This document shows positions 8,294 through 19,334 of a stretch of 64,000 nt of DNA, piece after piece; position 1 is the stretch's first letter, and each line of letters opens with the position of its first letter. The notes below the pieces were generated by a model that saw nothing but the letters and a program-made list of their open reading frames with translations, was not told where the DNA came from and ran no database searches. Position numbers and translations under genes: made by a program. Source of the DNA: Polaribacter porphyrae (GTDB taxonomy: Bacteria; Bacteroidota; Bacteroidia; Flavobacteriales; Flavobacteriaceae); contig NZ_MSCN01000001.1 of assembly GCF_002954685.1 (NCBI RefSeq), positions 62,001 through 126,000 of the forward strand. Reading direction: 5' to 3'.

Positions 8294-9334
8294 ATGAAAA
8301 CAAAACTTATCACATTATCTGTTTTATTTTTTGCAGTTGCTTTTTCCAATTGCCAAAATAACGCTATTATAGACTCCTATCTAAAAGAAAAGTATAACAA
8401 AGACAAACTCAATGGAAATGTACTAGTAATTAAAAATGGACAAACGATTTATGAAAATTCTTTTGGTTTTGCTGATGGTTCTAAAACTATCCGATTAACA
8501 AAAGATTTTCGTTTTGATTTAGGTTCTATTTATAAAGAATTTCCAGCAGTTTCAATTCTGCAATTACAAGAAAAAGGGCTTTTAAATGTAAATGATAAAA
8601 TTGATGTTTATTTGAAAGATTTACCAAATTGGGCACATAAAGTATCAATTAAAAATATGTTACAATACACAAGTGGTTTGCCAAGAGTTGAGTGGGGCAA
8701 ATATTTTAAAAATGGAGATATAATTACTGATGAGAAAATTAAAAGTGATGTATTAAATCTTAAAGAATTAAATTTTGAACCAGGTTCAGATTATTTGTAT
8801 ACAAATCATAGCCCAATGTTATTGGCTCAAATAGTTGAAAAGATTACAAAACAACCTTTTGTAGCATATGTAAAACAAAATTTATTTATTCCTTTTGGAT
8901 TAAAAAGTGCTGTTATTCATTCTGAAATTCCTTATTCAAATCGTACTTTAATGGCCATTCCATTTGATAAAAATTACAAAGAAGATGCTTATAAATTAAA
9001 AATATCGGGTGTTCTTTTTAGTCTTTCTGCAAGAGATTTATACAACTGGTTAGAGCAACTTCATACTTATAAAATTATTAGTAAAACTTCTTTAAAGTTA
9101 CTTTCTGAAAAAGCAAATTTTTCTGGTAATATCCAATCTCCTTTAGGTAATGTAGAGTTTGAGGATAACAAGATAATTGAACATTCTCATCATGGTACAT
9201 CAGGAAATTACGAATGTATCGTTAGAAGATTTTTTAATGGAGAAAATGCGTTTACAATTATTATTCAAACAAATCAAAAACATAAAAATGTTCACGAGAT
9301 TTCAAATGAAATTAAGACAATTTTAAAAGAATAA
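8294..9334 (+). CDS. Serine hydrolase, class C beta-lactamase/DD-peptidase fold, lipoprotein
   Basis: The 346-residue protein begins with a signal sequence ending at Cys20 (AFSNC), a likely lipid-attachment site. The beta-lactamase family motifs are visible: SxxK as SIYK at 78-81, YxN as YTN at 169-171 and the third motif HHG at 299-301. Members range from DD-peptidases and esterases to D-aminopeptidases; the substrate cannot be read from the sequence. It is exported, and sits between the DUF5916 gene and another exported hydrolase. Confidence 0.82.
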   Translation: MKTKLITLSVLFFAVAFSNCQNNAIIDSYLKEKYNKDKLNGNVLVIKNGQTIYENSFGFADGSKTIRLTKDFRFDLGSIYKEFPAVSILQLQEKGLLNVNDKIDVYLKDLPNWAHKVSIKNMLQYTSGLPRVEWGKYFKNGDIITDEKIKSDVLNLKELNFEPGSDYLYTNHSPMLLAQIVEKITKQPFVAYVKQNLFIPFGLKSAVIHSEIPYSNRTLMAIPFDKNYKEDAYKLKISGVLFSLSARDLYNWLEQLHTYKIISKTSLKLLSEKANFSGNIQSPLGNVEFEDNKIIEHSHHGTSGNYECIVRRFFNGENAFTIIIQTNQKHKNVHEISNEIKTILKE

Positions 9335-9386
9335 GTTTTCATATTTTATACATGAGTTCTAACTGAATTATTAATTAAATTTTAAA

Positions 9387-10349
9387 ATGGATAAATTAAA
9401 AATAAGTTTACTTTTTTTATTATTAATTACGATTAGCTGTAATCGTCAAGATTTTGATAAAGTTATTTTAAATATTCCAGACACATCAGATTTATACGTT
9501 AATGATGGAGAAAGTAATGCTTTATATTATTTAAAATTAATACCAAAAGGAAAAATAAATGGAGCTATTGTAATTTTACCTTCTGGAGGAGAAACAACCC
9601 AAGATTTAATAAAACAAATTTCTTTACCAAAACTTGCATTTGAGAAAGGTATAGCAACAATAATACCTTCTATAAACTGGGGCACAGAAGATAGAAAAGT
9701 AGAAATTGAAGTTTTAGATAAAATATTTAAAGAAGTAGTTGAAAAATATAATATTCCAAAAGAAAATTTTGTTCTTGGTGGTCTGTCTAATGGAGGAATG
9801 ATTTCTTTGATTTACACACAAATGTCAGTTAAAAATAAAGAAAATACGTTCTTAAAACCCAAAGGAGTTTTTGGATTAGATGTTCCTTTAGATAAAGCAC
9901 ATTTGTATGAATATTGCCAGAGAGAAATCAAACGAAATTATTCTGAACTAGGAGTAGGGGAAGCAAAATGGATTATGAATAATTACAATAAGATTTACGG
10001 AGGTTCACCAAAAGAGTTTCCAGAAAAATATATAAATGCGTCTATCTATTCTAATGAAGTAGAAAATGGTGGTAACGCAAAATATTTAAAAAATATACCT
10101 ATTAGAATGTATACAGATTTAGATGTAAATTGGTTGATAAATGAAAGAAGACGAGACCTCTATGATTGGAATGGCACTGATATTGTTGCTATGATAAATG
10201 ATTTAAAATTGATGGGTAATACTGATGCAAATGTTCTTATTTCAATGGGAAAAGGGTATAAATTAGATGGTACCAGACATCCTCATTCTTGGAGTATTAT
10301 GAATAACGAAGACTGCTTTAATTGGATAATGAAAGTATTAAAAAAGTAA
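9387..10349 (+). CDS. Predicted alpha/beta-hydrolase lipoprotein
   Basis: 320 residues with a lipoprotein signal peptide (LLFLLLITISC, lipid Cys18). The nucleophile elbow reads GGLSNGG with Ser134 as the predicted nucleophile, and a conserved-looking HPHSW near residue 300 supplies the candidate histidine. A strand IVILPSGG near residue 61 would form the oxyanion region. It is probably an esterase or peptidase of the outer- or inner-membrane surface; its substrate is unknown. Located 52 bases after the serine hydrolase gene, so it may share a transcript. Confidence 0.68.
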   Translation: MDKLKISLLFLLLITISCNRQDFDKVILNIPDTSDLYVNDGESNALYYLKLIPKGKINGAIVILPSGGETTQDLIKQISLPKLAFEKGIATIIPSINWGTEDRKVEIEVLDKIFKEVVEKYNIPKENFVLGGLSNGGMISLIYTQMSVKNKENTFLKPKGVFGLDVPLDKAHLYEYCQREIKRNYSELGVGEAKWIMNNYNKIYGGSPKEFPEKYINASIYSNEVENGGNAKYLKNIPIRMYTDLDVNWLINERRRDLYDWNGTDIVAMINDLKLMGNTDANVLISMGKGYKLDGTRHPHSWSIMNNEDCFNWIMKVLKK

Positions 10350-10471
10350 AGATATTAAATAATGTATTGTCAATAAATATCTATGAATTTCATATTTTTT
10401 GTTCAAAATTAATTTACAGATAATAATTTTTTAATACTAGTAAAGTATATCGTCAAAACTTATTTAAAACG

Positions 10472-10479
10472 TATATTTG
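10472..10479 (+). promoter_or_regulatory. Candidate -7 element for rimO
   Basis: TATATTTG followed by C matches TAnnTTTG and lies 22 bases before the rimO ATG. No good TTG is seen 20 bases upstream, so this is a partial match. Confidence 0.4.
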
Positions 10480-10501
10480 CACTTGCTAAAATTGAAGTAT
10501 T

Positions 10502-11815
10502 ATGCGTACAAAAACCATCAAAAAAAATAAGATTAACGTGGTTACTTTAGGGTGTTCTAAAAACATTTATGATAGTGAAGTGTTGATGGGACAGTTAAAA
10601 GCCAATGGTAAGGACGTAGTACATGAAGACCCTGAAGATGATGGAAATATTGTTGTAATTAATACTTGTGGTTTTATAGGTAAAGCGAAAGAGGAGTCTG
10701 TTGATACAATTTTACACTACGCAAAAAGAAAAGAAGCAGGAGAAATTGATAAAGTTTTCGTTTCAGGTTGCTTAAGTGAACGTTATAAACCAGATTTAGA
10801 AAAGGAAATCCCTAATGTAGATCAATATTTTGGAACACACGATTTACCTAATTTGCTAAAGGTTTTAGAAGCAGATTACAAACATGAGTTGATAGGTGAG
10901 CGTTTAACAACTACACCAAAACATTATGCGTATTTAAAAATTGCTGAAGGTTGTGATAGACCTTGTTCTTTTTGTGCAATTCCATTAATGAGGGGGAAAC
11001 ACAGATCAACACCAATTGAAGATATTATAATAGAAGCAGAGAAATTAGCTGCAAATGGTATCAAAGAAATCATGCTAATTGCCCAAGATTTAACCTATTA
11101 TGGGTTAGATATTTATAAGAAAAGAGCATTAGCAGAATTATTAGAGGCTTTAGCAAAAGTTGAGGGAATTGAATGGATAAGAATGCACTATGCTTTTCCA
11201 ACTGGTTTTCCTATGGATGTTTTAGAGGTGATGAAAAACGAACCAAAAGTGTGTAATTATTTAGATATTCCTTTGCAGCATATTAATACAGAATTGTTAA
11301 AATCTATGAAAAGAGGAACAACGCACGAAAAAACTACGGCTTTAATTCATAAATTTAGAAAGGTTGTGCCTGAAATTGCAATAAGAACCACATTGATTGT
11401 AGGGTATCCAGGAGAAACAGAAGAAATGTTTCAAGAATTGAAAGATTGGGTAGAAGAAATGCGTTTTGAACGTTTAGGAGCCTTTGAATATTCTCATGAA
11501 GAAAATACTGGTGCGTATGTTTTAGAAGATGATGTACCCCAAGATGTAAAATTTAAAAGAGTCAATGAAATTATGGAAATTCAGTCTCAAATTTCTTGGG
11601 AATTGAATCAGCAGAAAATTGGAAAAACATTCAGATGTTTGTTTGATAGAAAAGATGGTGAGTATTTTTATGGAAGAACAGAGTTTGATTCTCCAGATGT
11701 TGATAATGATGTTCTAGTTGATGCTAAAAAGCATTATATAAAAATTGGAGAATTTATCAATGTAAAAATCTACGATGCAGGTGATTATGATTTGTATGGG
11801 GAGCCAATAAACTAA
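10502..11815 (+). CDS. rimO: Ribosomal protein S12 methylthiotransferase RimO
   Basis: This radical-SAM enzyme of 437 residues adds a methylthio group to an aspartate of ribosomal protein S12. The N-terminal MTTase domain has the three cluster cysteines Cys18 (TLGCSKN), Cys56 (NTCGF) and Cys90 (SGCLSER). The radical SAM domain has CDRPCSFC with Cys151, Cys155 and Cys158. A TRAM-like domain ends the protein (from about 375). The pattern LGCSKN...DSEVLMGQL and the overall length fit RimO rather than MiaB. It is followed at once by a bidirectional terminator. Confidence 0.95.
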   Translation: MRTKTIKKNKINVVTLGCSKNIYDSEVLMGQLKANGKDVVHEDPEDDGNIVVINTCGFIGKAKEESVDTILHYAKRKEAGEIDKVFVSGCLSERYKPDLEKEIPNVDQYFGTHDLPNLLKVLEADYKHELIGERLTTTPKHYAYLKIAEGCDRPCSFCAIPLMRGKHRSTPIEDIIIEAEKLAANGIKEIMLIAQDLTYYGLDIYKKRALAELLEALAKVEGIEWIRMHYAFPTGFPMDVLEVMKNEPKVCNYLDIPLQHINTELLKSMKRGTTHEKTTALIHKFRKVVPEIAIRTTLIVGYPGETEEMFQELKDWVEEMRFERLGAFEYSHEENTGAYVLEDDVPQDVKFKRVNEIMEIQSQISWELNQQKIGKTFRCLFDRKDGEYFYGRTEFDSPDVDNDVLVDAKKHYIKIGEFINVKIYDAGDYDLYGEPIN

Positions 11816-11822
11816 TAAAACT

Positions 11823-11852
11823 AAAAAAACCACTCATTTGAGTGGTTTTTTT
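11823..11852. terminator. Bidirectional terminator between rimO and gltD
   Basis: AAAAAACCACTCA TT TGAGTGGTTTTTT is a near-perfect palindrome with A and T runs on either side, placed between the convergent 3' ends of rimO (11815) and gltD (11875). It can serve both strands. Confidence 0.88.
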
Positions 11853-11874
11853 AGTTTTAATTATCAAGAATAAT

Positions 11875-13338
11875 TTACATTGCAACTAAATCTCCAGTAA
11901 CGTCTTTAGATGGTAATTCAGATTTGCCCATTAAGTAAATATCTACTTGTCTTGCAGCTTCTCTACCTTCAGAAATTGCCCACACAATTAAAGATTGTCC
12001 TCTACGCATATCTCCAGCAGTAAATATATTCGGAATATTAGTTTGGTATTTACCATAGGCTGCTTTGTAGTTAGAACGCGCATCAGTTTTAAGCCCTAAT
12101 TTTTGAGCTAATGTATTTTCTGGTCCAGTAAAACCTAAAGCTAGTAAAGCCAAATCACAAGGCCAAGTTTTTTCTGTACCTGCAATTTCTATTAATTGAG
12201 GTCTTTCTCCAGGTATCATTTTCCACTCAACATTTACAGTTTTTAAAGCGATTAGCTTCCCACTTTCATCCTTTATAAATTCTTTTGTGTTGATTAACCA
12301 ATTACGTTCAACTCCTTCTTTATGAGATGAAGATGTTTTTAATTGTAAAGGCCAAAAAGGCCAAGGAGTAGTTGCTGATCTATGTCCTGGAGGTTTTGGC
12401 ATAATTTCAAAATTAACCACAGATTTTGCTCCATGTCTATTAGAAGTACCAATACAATCTGAACCTGTATCTCCACCACCAATCACAATTACATTTTTAT
12501 CAGTAGCCATTACTTGGTCTTTTACTTCTTTTCCAAATAATACTTTGGTTTGTTGTGTTAAGAAGTCCATAGCTTGTACAATACCATCAGCATCAATACC
12601 AGGAGTTGGTAAACTACGTCTTTCTGTTGCACCACCACATAAAACTACAGCATCGAAAGTTTTTAAATCTTCAACATCATAATTTACTCCAACATTTATA
12701 TTGGTTTTAAATACAATACCTTCAGCTTCTAAAATGGCAACACGTCTATCTATAATTCCTTTTTCCATTTTAAAATTCGGAATTCCATAACGTAATAAAC
12801 CACCCACTTCATCATCTCTTTCAAAAACAGTAACTATATGACCAGCCCTATTTAATTGTTGAGCAGCAGCTAAACCTGCAGGACCTGAACCAACTATAGC
12901 AATAGTTTTTCCTGTTCTTGTTTTTGGAGGTTGTGGTTTAATCCATCCTTCTTTAAAAGCACGTTCTACAATATTTTTTTCTATATTTTCTATAGATACT
13001 GGATCTTCGATAATACCTAATACGCAGGCTTGCTCACAAGGAGCAGGACATAACCTACCAGTAAATTCAGGAAAATTATTCGTAGAATGTAAAATCCATG
13101 AAGCTTTTTGCCATTCTCCTTGATGTACCATATGATTGAAATCTGGAATTAGATTTCCTAATGGACAGCCACTATGACAGAATGGAATTCCACAGTCCAT
13201 ACAACGTGAACCTTGTTTGGTTAACTCTTTCTCTGAAAGTGGTACTGTAAACTCTTTATAATTTTTTACACGATCTTTTACAGAAGTGTATTTTTCATCT
13301 TGTCTTTCAAACTCTTTAAATCCTGTTACTTTTCCCAT
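11875..13338 (-). CDS. gltD: Glutamate synthase (NADPH) small subunit
   Basis: 487 residues. It passes electrons from NAD(P)H through FAD and iron-sulfur clusters to the large subunit, which makes glutamate from glutamine and 2-oxoglutarate. The N-terminal cluster ligands are seen in CMDCGIPFCHSGCP (Cys46, 49, 54, 58) and CPAPCEQAC near residue 96. The FAD-binding motif is AIVGSGPAGLAAA and the NADPH-binding motif VIVIGGGDTGSDC. It starts 10 bases after gltB stops, and a terminator closes the operon. Confidence 0.96.
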   Translation of the reverse strand: MGKVTGFKEFERQDEKYTSVKDRVKNYKEFTVPLSEKELTKQGSRCMDCGIPFCHSGCPLGNLIPDFNHMVHQGEWQKASWILHSTNNFPEFTGRLCPAPCEQACVLGIIEDPVSIENIEKNIVERAFKEGWIKPQPPKTRTGKTIAIVGSGPAGLAAAQQLNRAGHIVTVFERDDEVGGLLRYGIPNFKMEKGIIDRRVAILEAEGIVFKTNINVGVNYDVEDLKTFDAVVLCGGATERRSLPTPGIDADGIVQAMDFLTQQTKVLFGKEVKDQVMATDKNVIVIGGGDTGSDCIGTSNRHGAKSVVNFEIMPKPPGHRSATTPWPFWPLQLKTSSSHKEGVERNWLINTKEFIKDESGKLIALKTVNVEWKMIPGERPQLIEIAGTEKTWPCDLALLALGFTGPENTLAQKLGLKTDARSNYKAAYGKYQTNIPNIFTAGDMRRGQSLIVWAISEGREAARQVDIYLMGKSELPSKDVTGDLVAM

Positions 13339-13348
13339 GACATTATGA

Positions 13349-16300
13349 TTATGCTGTTGTTAGTTCTTCTACCATTGGTTCTTCTGTAGCTAAACGCTCT
13401 AATGCACGCTTGTATTCAGTTGGCATTACTTTTATAAAGTTGTCTAAACTTGTATCCCAATTTGCTAATAAAGTAGCACCTTTTTTACTATTTGTATATA
13501 AAACGTGTTTTTCGATGTTTGCTTTTAAATCAGCTGCATCCTCATCAGAAATATTTTCAAATTCGATGGTTTCAGTGTTACACAATCCGTTTACAAATTT
13601 GTTTTCTGGATCATAGACATATGCAATTCCTCCACTCATTCCAGCAGCAAAATTTCTTCCTGTTTTACCTAGAACAATTACTTTACCACCTGTCATATAT
13701 TCACAGCAATGGTCTCCAACACCTTCTACAACAGCTGTTGCACCAGAATTACGCACTGCAAAGCGCTCGCCTGCAATTCCGTTAATATAGGCTTGTCCGT
13801 TTACAGCCCCAAACATACAAACGTTCCCTACAATAATGTTTTCATCAGCAATAAAATCTGCAGTGGCTGGTTTTTTTACGATTAATTTTGCTCCAGATAA
13901 ACCCTTACCTAAATAATCATTGGTGTTACCTTCAAGCGTAAACGTTAATCCGTAAGCACCAAATGCTCCAAAACTCTGACCAGCAGAACCCGTAAAATTA
14001 ATATTTAAAGTATCTTCAGGTAAACCTAAATGGCCATAAATTTTAGAAATTTCGTTACTCACAATAGCACCTACAGTTCTGTTTGTATTTTTAATAGGAT
14101 ATACCAAGTTCATTTTTTCTTTACGATATAAAGCTCTGTGTGAGTCTTTTAAAATAGTAAAGTCTAAAACATTATCTAAATTATGATCTTGTTGTTCTGT
14201 ATTTTTTACGATGCTTTCTCTGTATGCAGTAGGTCTATGTAAAATGCTAGATAAATCTAAACCTTTAGCTTTGTAATGTTTAATTGCTTTATTTGCATTT
14301 ATTTTATGGGTCTGCCCAACCATTTCAGCTAAAGTTCTGAAACCTAATTGTGCCATAATTTTTCTTAACTCTTCTGCAACATAATAAAAGAAGTTGATTA
14401 CGTGTTCTGGTGTACCTTTAAAGTTTTTGCGTAATTCTTTGTCTTGAGTAGCAATACCTACAGGACACGTATTTAAATGACATTTACGCATCATAATACA
14501 ACCAGAAGCTACTAAAGGAGCAGTTGCAAAACCAAATTCTTCTGCACCTAATAAAGCTGCAATTGCAACATCTCTTCCCGTTTTTAACTGTCCATCACAC
14601 TCTACAACAATTCTACTTCTTAAATTGTTTAAAACTAGCGTTTGTTGTGCTTCAGATAAACCTAATTCCCAAGGTAAACCAGCATGTTTTAATGAGGTTA
14701 GAGGAGAAGCTCCTGTTCCACCATCGTAACCAGAAATTAAAACTACATCTGCTTTTGCTTTAGCAACACCAGCAGCAATAGTTCCTACACCAACTTCTGA
14801 AACTAATTTTACATTAATCCTAGCTTCACGATTTGCATTTTTTAAATCGAAAATTAATTGTGCTAAATCTTCAATAGAATAAATATCGTGATGTGGAGGA
14901 GGAGAAATTAATCCTACAAAAGGAGTTGAATTTCTTGCATCTGCAATCCAAGGTAAAACTTTATAGCCTGGTAATTGACCACCTTCTCCAGGTTTTGCTC
15001 CCTGTGCCATTTTAATTTGAATCTCTTTGGCATTGGTTAAATAATGAGAAGTTACCCCAAATCTACCAGAAGCTACTTGCTTAATTGCAGAGTTTCTACT
15101 ATCTCCATTTATATCTTTTTGGAAACGTTTTCTATCTTCACCACCTTCACCAGAATTAGATTTTCCACCAATTCTATTCATTGCAATTGCTAAATTTTCG
15201 TGTGCTTCTCTCGAAATTGATCCATAAGACATTGCACCTGTTTTAAAACGTTTTACAATATCTGTCCAAGGTTCTACTTCTTCCAGTGGAATTGGATCTA
15301 AATTATCAAACTGAAATAAACCACGAATAGTCATTAGGTTTTCTGACTGTTCGTTGATAGCATTCGAATACACATTATAACTAGCCTGATCACTTAAACG
15401 AACTGCTTGTTGTAATTTAGAGATTGTAGTTGGGTTGAATAAATGGCGTTCTCCATTTCTTCTCCATCTGTAATCACCACCAATATTTAAGCCTAATTTT
15501 TTATCAATTTGATTATTAGGATATGCTTGTTTGTATCTTTTATCTATTTCTTTTTCAATTTCATATAGCCCAATACCTTCTATTCTTGAAGCTGTATATG
15601 GAAAATATTTTTCAACAAATTGAGAATTGAAACCTACGATTTCAAAAATTTGAGAACCTCTATACGAATGTAAAGTTGAGATTCCAATTTTGTTCATCAC
15701 TTTTAAAATACCTTTACCAATGGCAAAGTTGAAATTGTCTACTGCTTTTTGCTCGTCCATATCAGTAATGAAGCCTTCTTTTACTTGCATTCTGATAATT
15801 TCGTTTACCATGTAAGGATTTACGGCACTTGCTCCATAACCAAATAAAGTAGCAAAATGATGTGGTTCACGAGGTTCTGCAGATTCAATAATAATATCAA
15901 AATAAGAACGTTTACGTAACCTATTTAACTGATGGTTTACATAAGAACAAGCCAATAAAGCTGGAATTGGAGCAAACTCTTGATTGACTCCTCTGTCTGA
16001 AAGAATAATGATATTTGTTTTTCTTTCAATTGCTTTTTCTACTTGAGTAATGATGATATCTAAAGCATTTTCTAAACCGTTTAATCCTTGTGCTTTTGGA
16101 TATAAAATCTCTATGGTTTCTGCCTTAAAATTTTCTACATCAATAGTTCTAATTTTTTCTAAATCAGCATTAGATATTACTGGATTTTTAATTCTTAATT
16201 TTCTACACTGACGTTCAGTAATACTGAAAATATTTCTGTCTTTTCCTAAATTTAAACTTATGTCAGTTACGATGTTTTCACGAATTCCGTCTAAAGGAGG

Positions 16301-17866
16301 ATTTGTTACTTGTGCAAATAGTTGTTTAAAATAATTAGATATTAATTGAGGTCTGTCTGATAAAACAGCTAAAGGTGTATCTATACCCATTGATCCTAAA
16401 GCTTCTTTTTTGTTTTGAGCCATAGGTGTAATTACTTCTTGAATATCTTCAAAAGTGTAATTAAATAAACGTTGGCGTGTCTTAATATCTATAGTTTCTA
16501 TAGGGCAAGTTTCGTTTGTATAAGGAACATCACTTAAATATAAACGTGTTTTGTCTAACCATTCTTGATATGGTCTTTCTGAAACAATTTTATTTTTAAT
16601 TTCTTCATCATCAATAATTCTACCTTCATTCATATCAACTAAAAACATTCTTCCTGGTTCAAGTCTACCATGTTTTTCGATGTCAGAAGGTTCGATATCT
16701 ACTACACCAACTTCTGATGACATGATTAATTTTCCGCTTTTTGTCAACGTGTATCTAGAAGGTCTTAAACCATTTCTATCTAATAAAGCACCAATATAAT
16801 CTCCATCTGTAAAAGGCACAGAAGCAGGACCATCCCAAGGTTCCATAATACATCCATTGTATTCATAAAACGCTTTTTTTTCTGGAGACATGGTTTTGTG
16901 TTTTTCCCATGCTTCTGGAATCATCATCATCATAATTTCTGGTAGAGATCTATTTGTATGAGTTAATAATTCTACAACCATATCCATAGAAGCTGAATCA
17001 GATTTACCTGGTAATATAATTGGAAATAACTTGTCTATTTGTGGTCCAAAAACATCACTCCTCATTATTTCTTCTCGCACACGCATTCTACTCACATTAC
17101 CTCTTAAGGTATTAATTTCTCCATTTTGACACATATGTCTGAATGGTTGTGCAAGCTCCCAAGTTGGCATTGTATTCGTTGAAAAACGTTGATGAACTAA
17201 AGCCAAACGTGTTACCAAATCAATTTCCTGAAGATCTAAATAATAAGGACCAATATCTTCTGGCATAATAATACCCTTGTAGATAATAGTGGTTATAGAT
17301 AAACTTGGCACATAAAAATAATGAGCTTCAGAAATTTTAGAGTTTCTAACTGCGTGTTCAGTTATTTTACGAGCTGCATAAAGTTTTGCTTTAAAAGTAG
17401 CTTCATCTATATTTTTAGTTTTACTAACAAAAAGCTGCTCTATATTAGGCTCTGATGCCAAAGCAATTTCACCTAGTTGAGTAGAATCAACAGGTACTTT
17501 TCTCCACCCTAAAACAGTAAGACCTTGTGCAACGATTTCATTTTCAAATATTTTTTTACAAAAATCATATTGATTAGAAACTTTAGGAAGAAATACCATT
17601 CCAACAGCATACTCTCTTTGTTCTGGAAGTGGAAAATCGCAAACTCGTGTAAAATATTTGTGAGGAATATCAATCAACAAACCAGCACCATCACCAGTTT
17701 TTCCATCAGCACTTACACCTCCTCTATGCTCTAGTTTTACTAGTATTTCTAGTGCATCATGTATAATTTGATTTGTCTTTTCACCATTCAAATTACATAT
17801 AAAACCAGCTCCACAATTTTCGTGTTCAAATTCTGGTAAATATAGTCCTTGTTTCTTCATGTTCAT
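13349..17866 (-). CDS. gltB: Glutamate synthase large subunit
   Basis: 1505 residues, normal for the enzyme. The class II glutamine amidotransferase nucleophile is Cys18 in HENCGAGF; the residues before it are a propeptide that is normally removed. The central and FMN-binding synthase domains carry [13 protein letters not shown] and [13 protein letters not shown], and the 3Fe-4S ligands are in CHLNTCPVG (with a preceding Cys). The C-terminal GXGXG beta-helix domain begins around residue 1260. An in-frame ATG two codons downstream is an equally possible start. It is transcribed with gltD and has a separate promoter candidate upstream. Confidence 0.96.
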   Translation of the reverse strand: MNMKKQGLYLPEFEHENCGAGFICNLNGEKTNQIIHDALEILVKLEHRGGVSADGKTGDGAGLLIDIPHKYFTRVCDFPLPEQREYAVGMVFLPKVSNQYDFCKKIFENEIVAQGLTVLGWRKVPVDSTQLGEIALASEPNIEQLFVSKTKNIDEATFKAKLYAARKITEHAVRNSKISEAHYFYVPSLSITTIIYKGIIMPEDIGPYYLDLQEIDLVTRLALVHQRFSTNTMPTWELAQPFRHMCQNGEINTLRGNVSRMRVREEIMRSDVFGPQIDKLFPIILPGKSDSASMDMVVELLTHTNRSLPEIMMMMIPEAWEKHKTMSPEKKAFYEYNGCIMEPWDGPASVPFTDGDYIGALLDRNGLRPSRYTLTKSGKLIMSSEVGVVDIEPSDIEKHGRLEPGRMFLVDMNEGRIIDDEEIKNKIVSERPYQEWLDKTRLYLSDVPYTNETCPIETIDIKTRQRLFNYTFEDIQEVITPMAQNKKEALGSMGIDTPLAVLSDRPQLISNYFKQLFAQVTNPPLDGIRENIVTDISLNLGKDRNIFSITERQCRKLRIKNPVISNADLEKIRTIDVENFKAETIEILYPKAQGLNGLENALDIIITQVEKAIERKTNIIILSDRGVNQEFAPIPALLACSYVNHQLNRLRKRSYFDIIIESAEPREPHHFATLFGYGASAVNPYMVNEIIRMQVKEGFITDMDEQKAVDNFNFAIGKGILKVMNKIGISTLHSYRGSQIFEIVGFNSQFVEKYFPYTASRIEGIGLYEIEKEIDKRYKQAYPNNQIDKKLGLNIGGDYRWRRNGERHLFNPTTISKLQQAVRLSDQASYNVYSNAINEQSENLMTIRGLFQFDNLDPIPLEEVEPWTDIVKRFKTGAMSYGSISREAHENLAIAMNRIGGKSNSGEGGEDRKRFQKDINGDSRNSAIKQVASGRFGVTSHYLTNAKEIQIKMAQGAKPGEGGQLPGYKVLPWIADARNSTPFVGLISPPPHHDIYSIEDLAQLIFDLKNANREARINVKLVSEVGVGTIAAGVAKAKADVVLISGYDGGTGASPLTSLKHAGLPWELGLSEAQQTLVLNNLRSRIVVECDGQLKTGRDVAIAALLGAEEFGFATAPLVASGCIMMRKCHLNTCPVGIATQDKELRKNFKGTPEHVINFFYYVAEELRKIMAQLGFRTLAEMVGQTHKINANKAIKHYKAKGLDLSSILHRPTAYRESIVKNTEQQDHNLDNVLDFTILKDSHRALYRKEKMNLVYPIKNTNRTVGAIVSNEISKIYGHLGLPEDTLNINFTGSAGQSFGAFGAYGLTFTLEGNTNDYLGKGLSGAKLIVKKPATADFIADENIIVGNVCMFGAVNGQAYINGIAGERFAVRNSGATAVVEGVGDHCCEYMTGGKVIVLGKTGRNFAAGMSGGIAYVYDPENKFVNGLCNTETIEFENISDEDAADLKANIEKHVLYTNSKKGATLLANWDTSLDNFIKVMPTEYKRALERLATEEPMVEELTTA

Positions 17867-17880
17867 TTAAATTATATTCA

Positions 17881-17888
17881 CAAACATA
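17881..17888 (-). promoter_or_regulatory. Candidate -7 element for gltB-gltD
   Basis: On the minus strand the sequence reads TATGTTTG, a perfect TAnnTTTG match, 15 bases before the gltB ATG. The upstream TTG element is not obvious. Confidence 0.4.
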
Positions 17889-18019
17889 TATATTTTACTG
17901 AAAAAAAATTAACGATTTTAGTCTTTTAATATAATTTTTATGATGAAAATAAAAAATCATTGAAAAAAATTTATTTATCATAATTTAATCATTTATAATT
18001 ATGATATTCATAAAAAGCA

Positions 18020-18060
18020 GAAAATCACCTTAAAATTTTTAACTTTTAAGGTGATTTTAG
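18020..18060 (-). terminator. Terminator after the 412-aa ammonium channel gene
   Basis: On the minus strand AAAATCACCTTAAAA, an 8-base loop, then TTTTAAGGTGATTTT: a 15-bp stem just after the channel stop codon at 18077, followed by a T-rich stretch. Confidence 0.85.
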
Positions 18061-18076
18061 TTTTAAATATTAAATT

Positions 18077-19315
18077 TTAATGTTCATTCAATCTAAAATC
18101 TGGATAAGCATCCATACCATGTTCATGAGCATCTAAACCTTCAAGTTCTTCACGTTCACTAACTCTAATGCCCGTTGTTTTCTTTAATGTGAATATGATG
18201 ATAAATGAAGTTGCTAAACAGAAAACAGCATAAGCACCTACACCAATCAATTGACTCAAAAATTGATCAAAACCCGCAAGATTTCCAAAAATACCAACAG
18301 CTAATGTTCCCCAGATTCCACAAACTAAATGTACAGCGATTGCACCAACTGGATCATCTAATTTTAATTTATCTATTAGTGTGACAGCAAAAACAATTAT
18401 AGCACCAGCAATAGCACCAATTAAGATTGCATCAGTTGGAGACATTTGGTCTGCACCAGCAGTAATACCTACTAAACCTCCTAAAATACCATTTAAAAAC
18501 ATTGTTAAATCTAGGTTTTTAAACATAACAGTCGATACTAATGAAGCAACTACACCACCTGCAGCTGCAGCTAAACAAGTAGTAACTAAAGTTAACGAGG
18601 TTAATTCTGGGTCTGCGGATAATACTGAACCACCATTAAAACCAAACCATCCTAACCAAAGAATTAAAACACCTGCAGTAGCTAAAGGAATATTATGACC
18701 TGGAATGGCTTGAATTTTTCCATTCTTAAATTTACCAATTCTAGAGCCTAATAAACAAACTGCTACAACAGCAGCCCAACCACCAACAGAATGGACTAAT
18801 GTTGAACCCGCAAAATCATAAAAAGGTGTATTTAATTGATCTAAAAATCCTCCACCCCATTTCCAAGATCCAGCTATTGGATATACAAAACCAACATAGA
18901 TTAAAGTGAAAATCATAAAGGGTAAGATTTTCATTCTTTCAGCTACTGCACCAGAAACTATTGTAGCTGCAGTTGCAGCAAACATTCCTTGGAATAAGAA
19001 GTCTGTCCAATATGTGTAGCCTTCGTTGTAAGATAAATCTAAAGCACCATCTTTTAAAGGTGCAGAAATTCCAAATATAAAATTACCTAAATAGCCAGCA
19101 GCATTTGGCCCCCAAGTTGGATACATTAAATTAAAACCTACTAAAGCGTAAAGTAAAAGACCTACTGTAATGATAAAAATATTTTTAAATAATATGTTTA
19201 TTGTATTTTTTTGCCTTGTTAATCCAATTTCTAAAAATGCAAATCCTAAATGCATAAAGAATACAAGGGCTGTACAGATCATCATCCATACATTATTAAT
19301 TGGTAGCTGTTCCAT
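18077..19315 (-). CDS. amt: Ammonium transporter (AmtB family), 412 aa
   Basis: The protein has about 11 membrane helices and conducts ammonium across the inner membrane. The twin pore histidines are His175 (FAGSTLVHSVGGW) and His329 (IAVHLVCG). The family signature GLVGITAGAD is present, and it ends in a short cytoplasmic tail (EREELEGLDAHEHG...) that would contact P-II. It lies 19 bases downstream of the P-II gene, so the channel is probably co-expressed with and gated by that protein. A second channel gene lies 560 bases upstream beyond P-II. Confidence 0.95.
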   Translation of the reverse strand: MEQLPINNVWMMICTALVFFMHLGFAFLEIGLTRQKNTINILFKNIFIITVGLLLYALVGFNLMYPTWGPNAAGYLGNFIFGISAPLKDGALDLSYNEGYTYWTDFLFQGMFAATAATIVSGAVAERMKILPFMIFTLIYVGFVYPIAGSWKWGGGFLDQLNTPFYDFAGSTLVHSVGGWAAVVAVCLLGSRIGKFKNGKIQAIPGHNIPLATAGVLILWLGWFGFNGGSVLSADPELTSLTLVTTCLAAAAGGVVASLVSTVMFKNLDLTMFLNGILGGLVGITAGADQMSPTDAILIGAIAGAIIVFAVTLIDKLKLDDPVGAIAVHLVCGIWGTLAVGIFGNLAGFDQFLSQLIGVGAYAVFCLATSFIIIFTLKKTTGIRVSEREELEGLDAHEHGMDAYPDFRLNEH

Positions 19316-19334
19316 TATAAAATTTTAAAGTTTA

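Noticed and set aside
13410..14763. Plus-strand open frames within gltB
   Set aside because: Gln/Leu- and His-rich products with no family resemblance; shadows of gltB.
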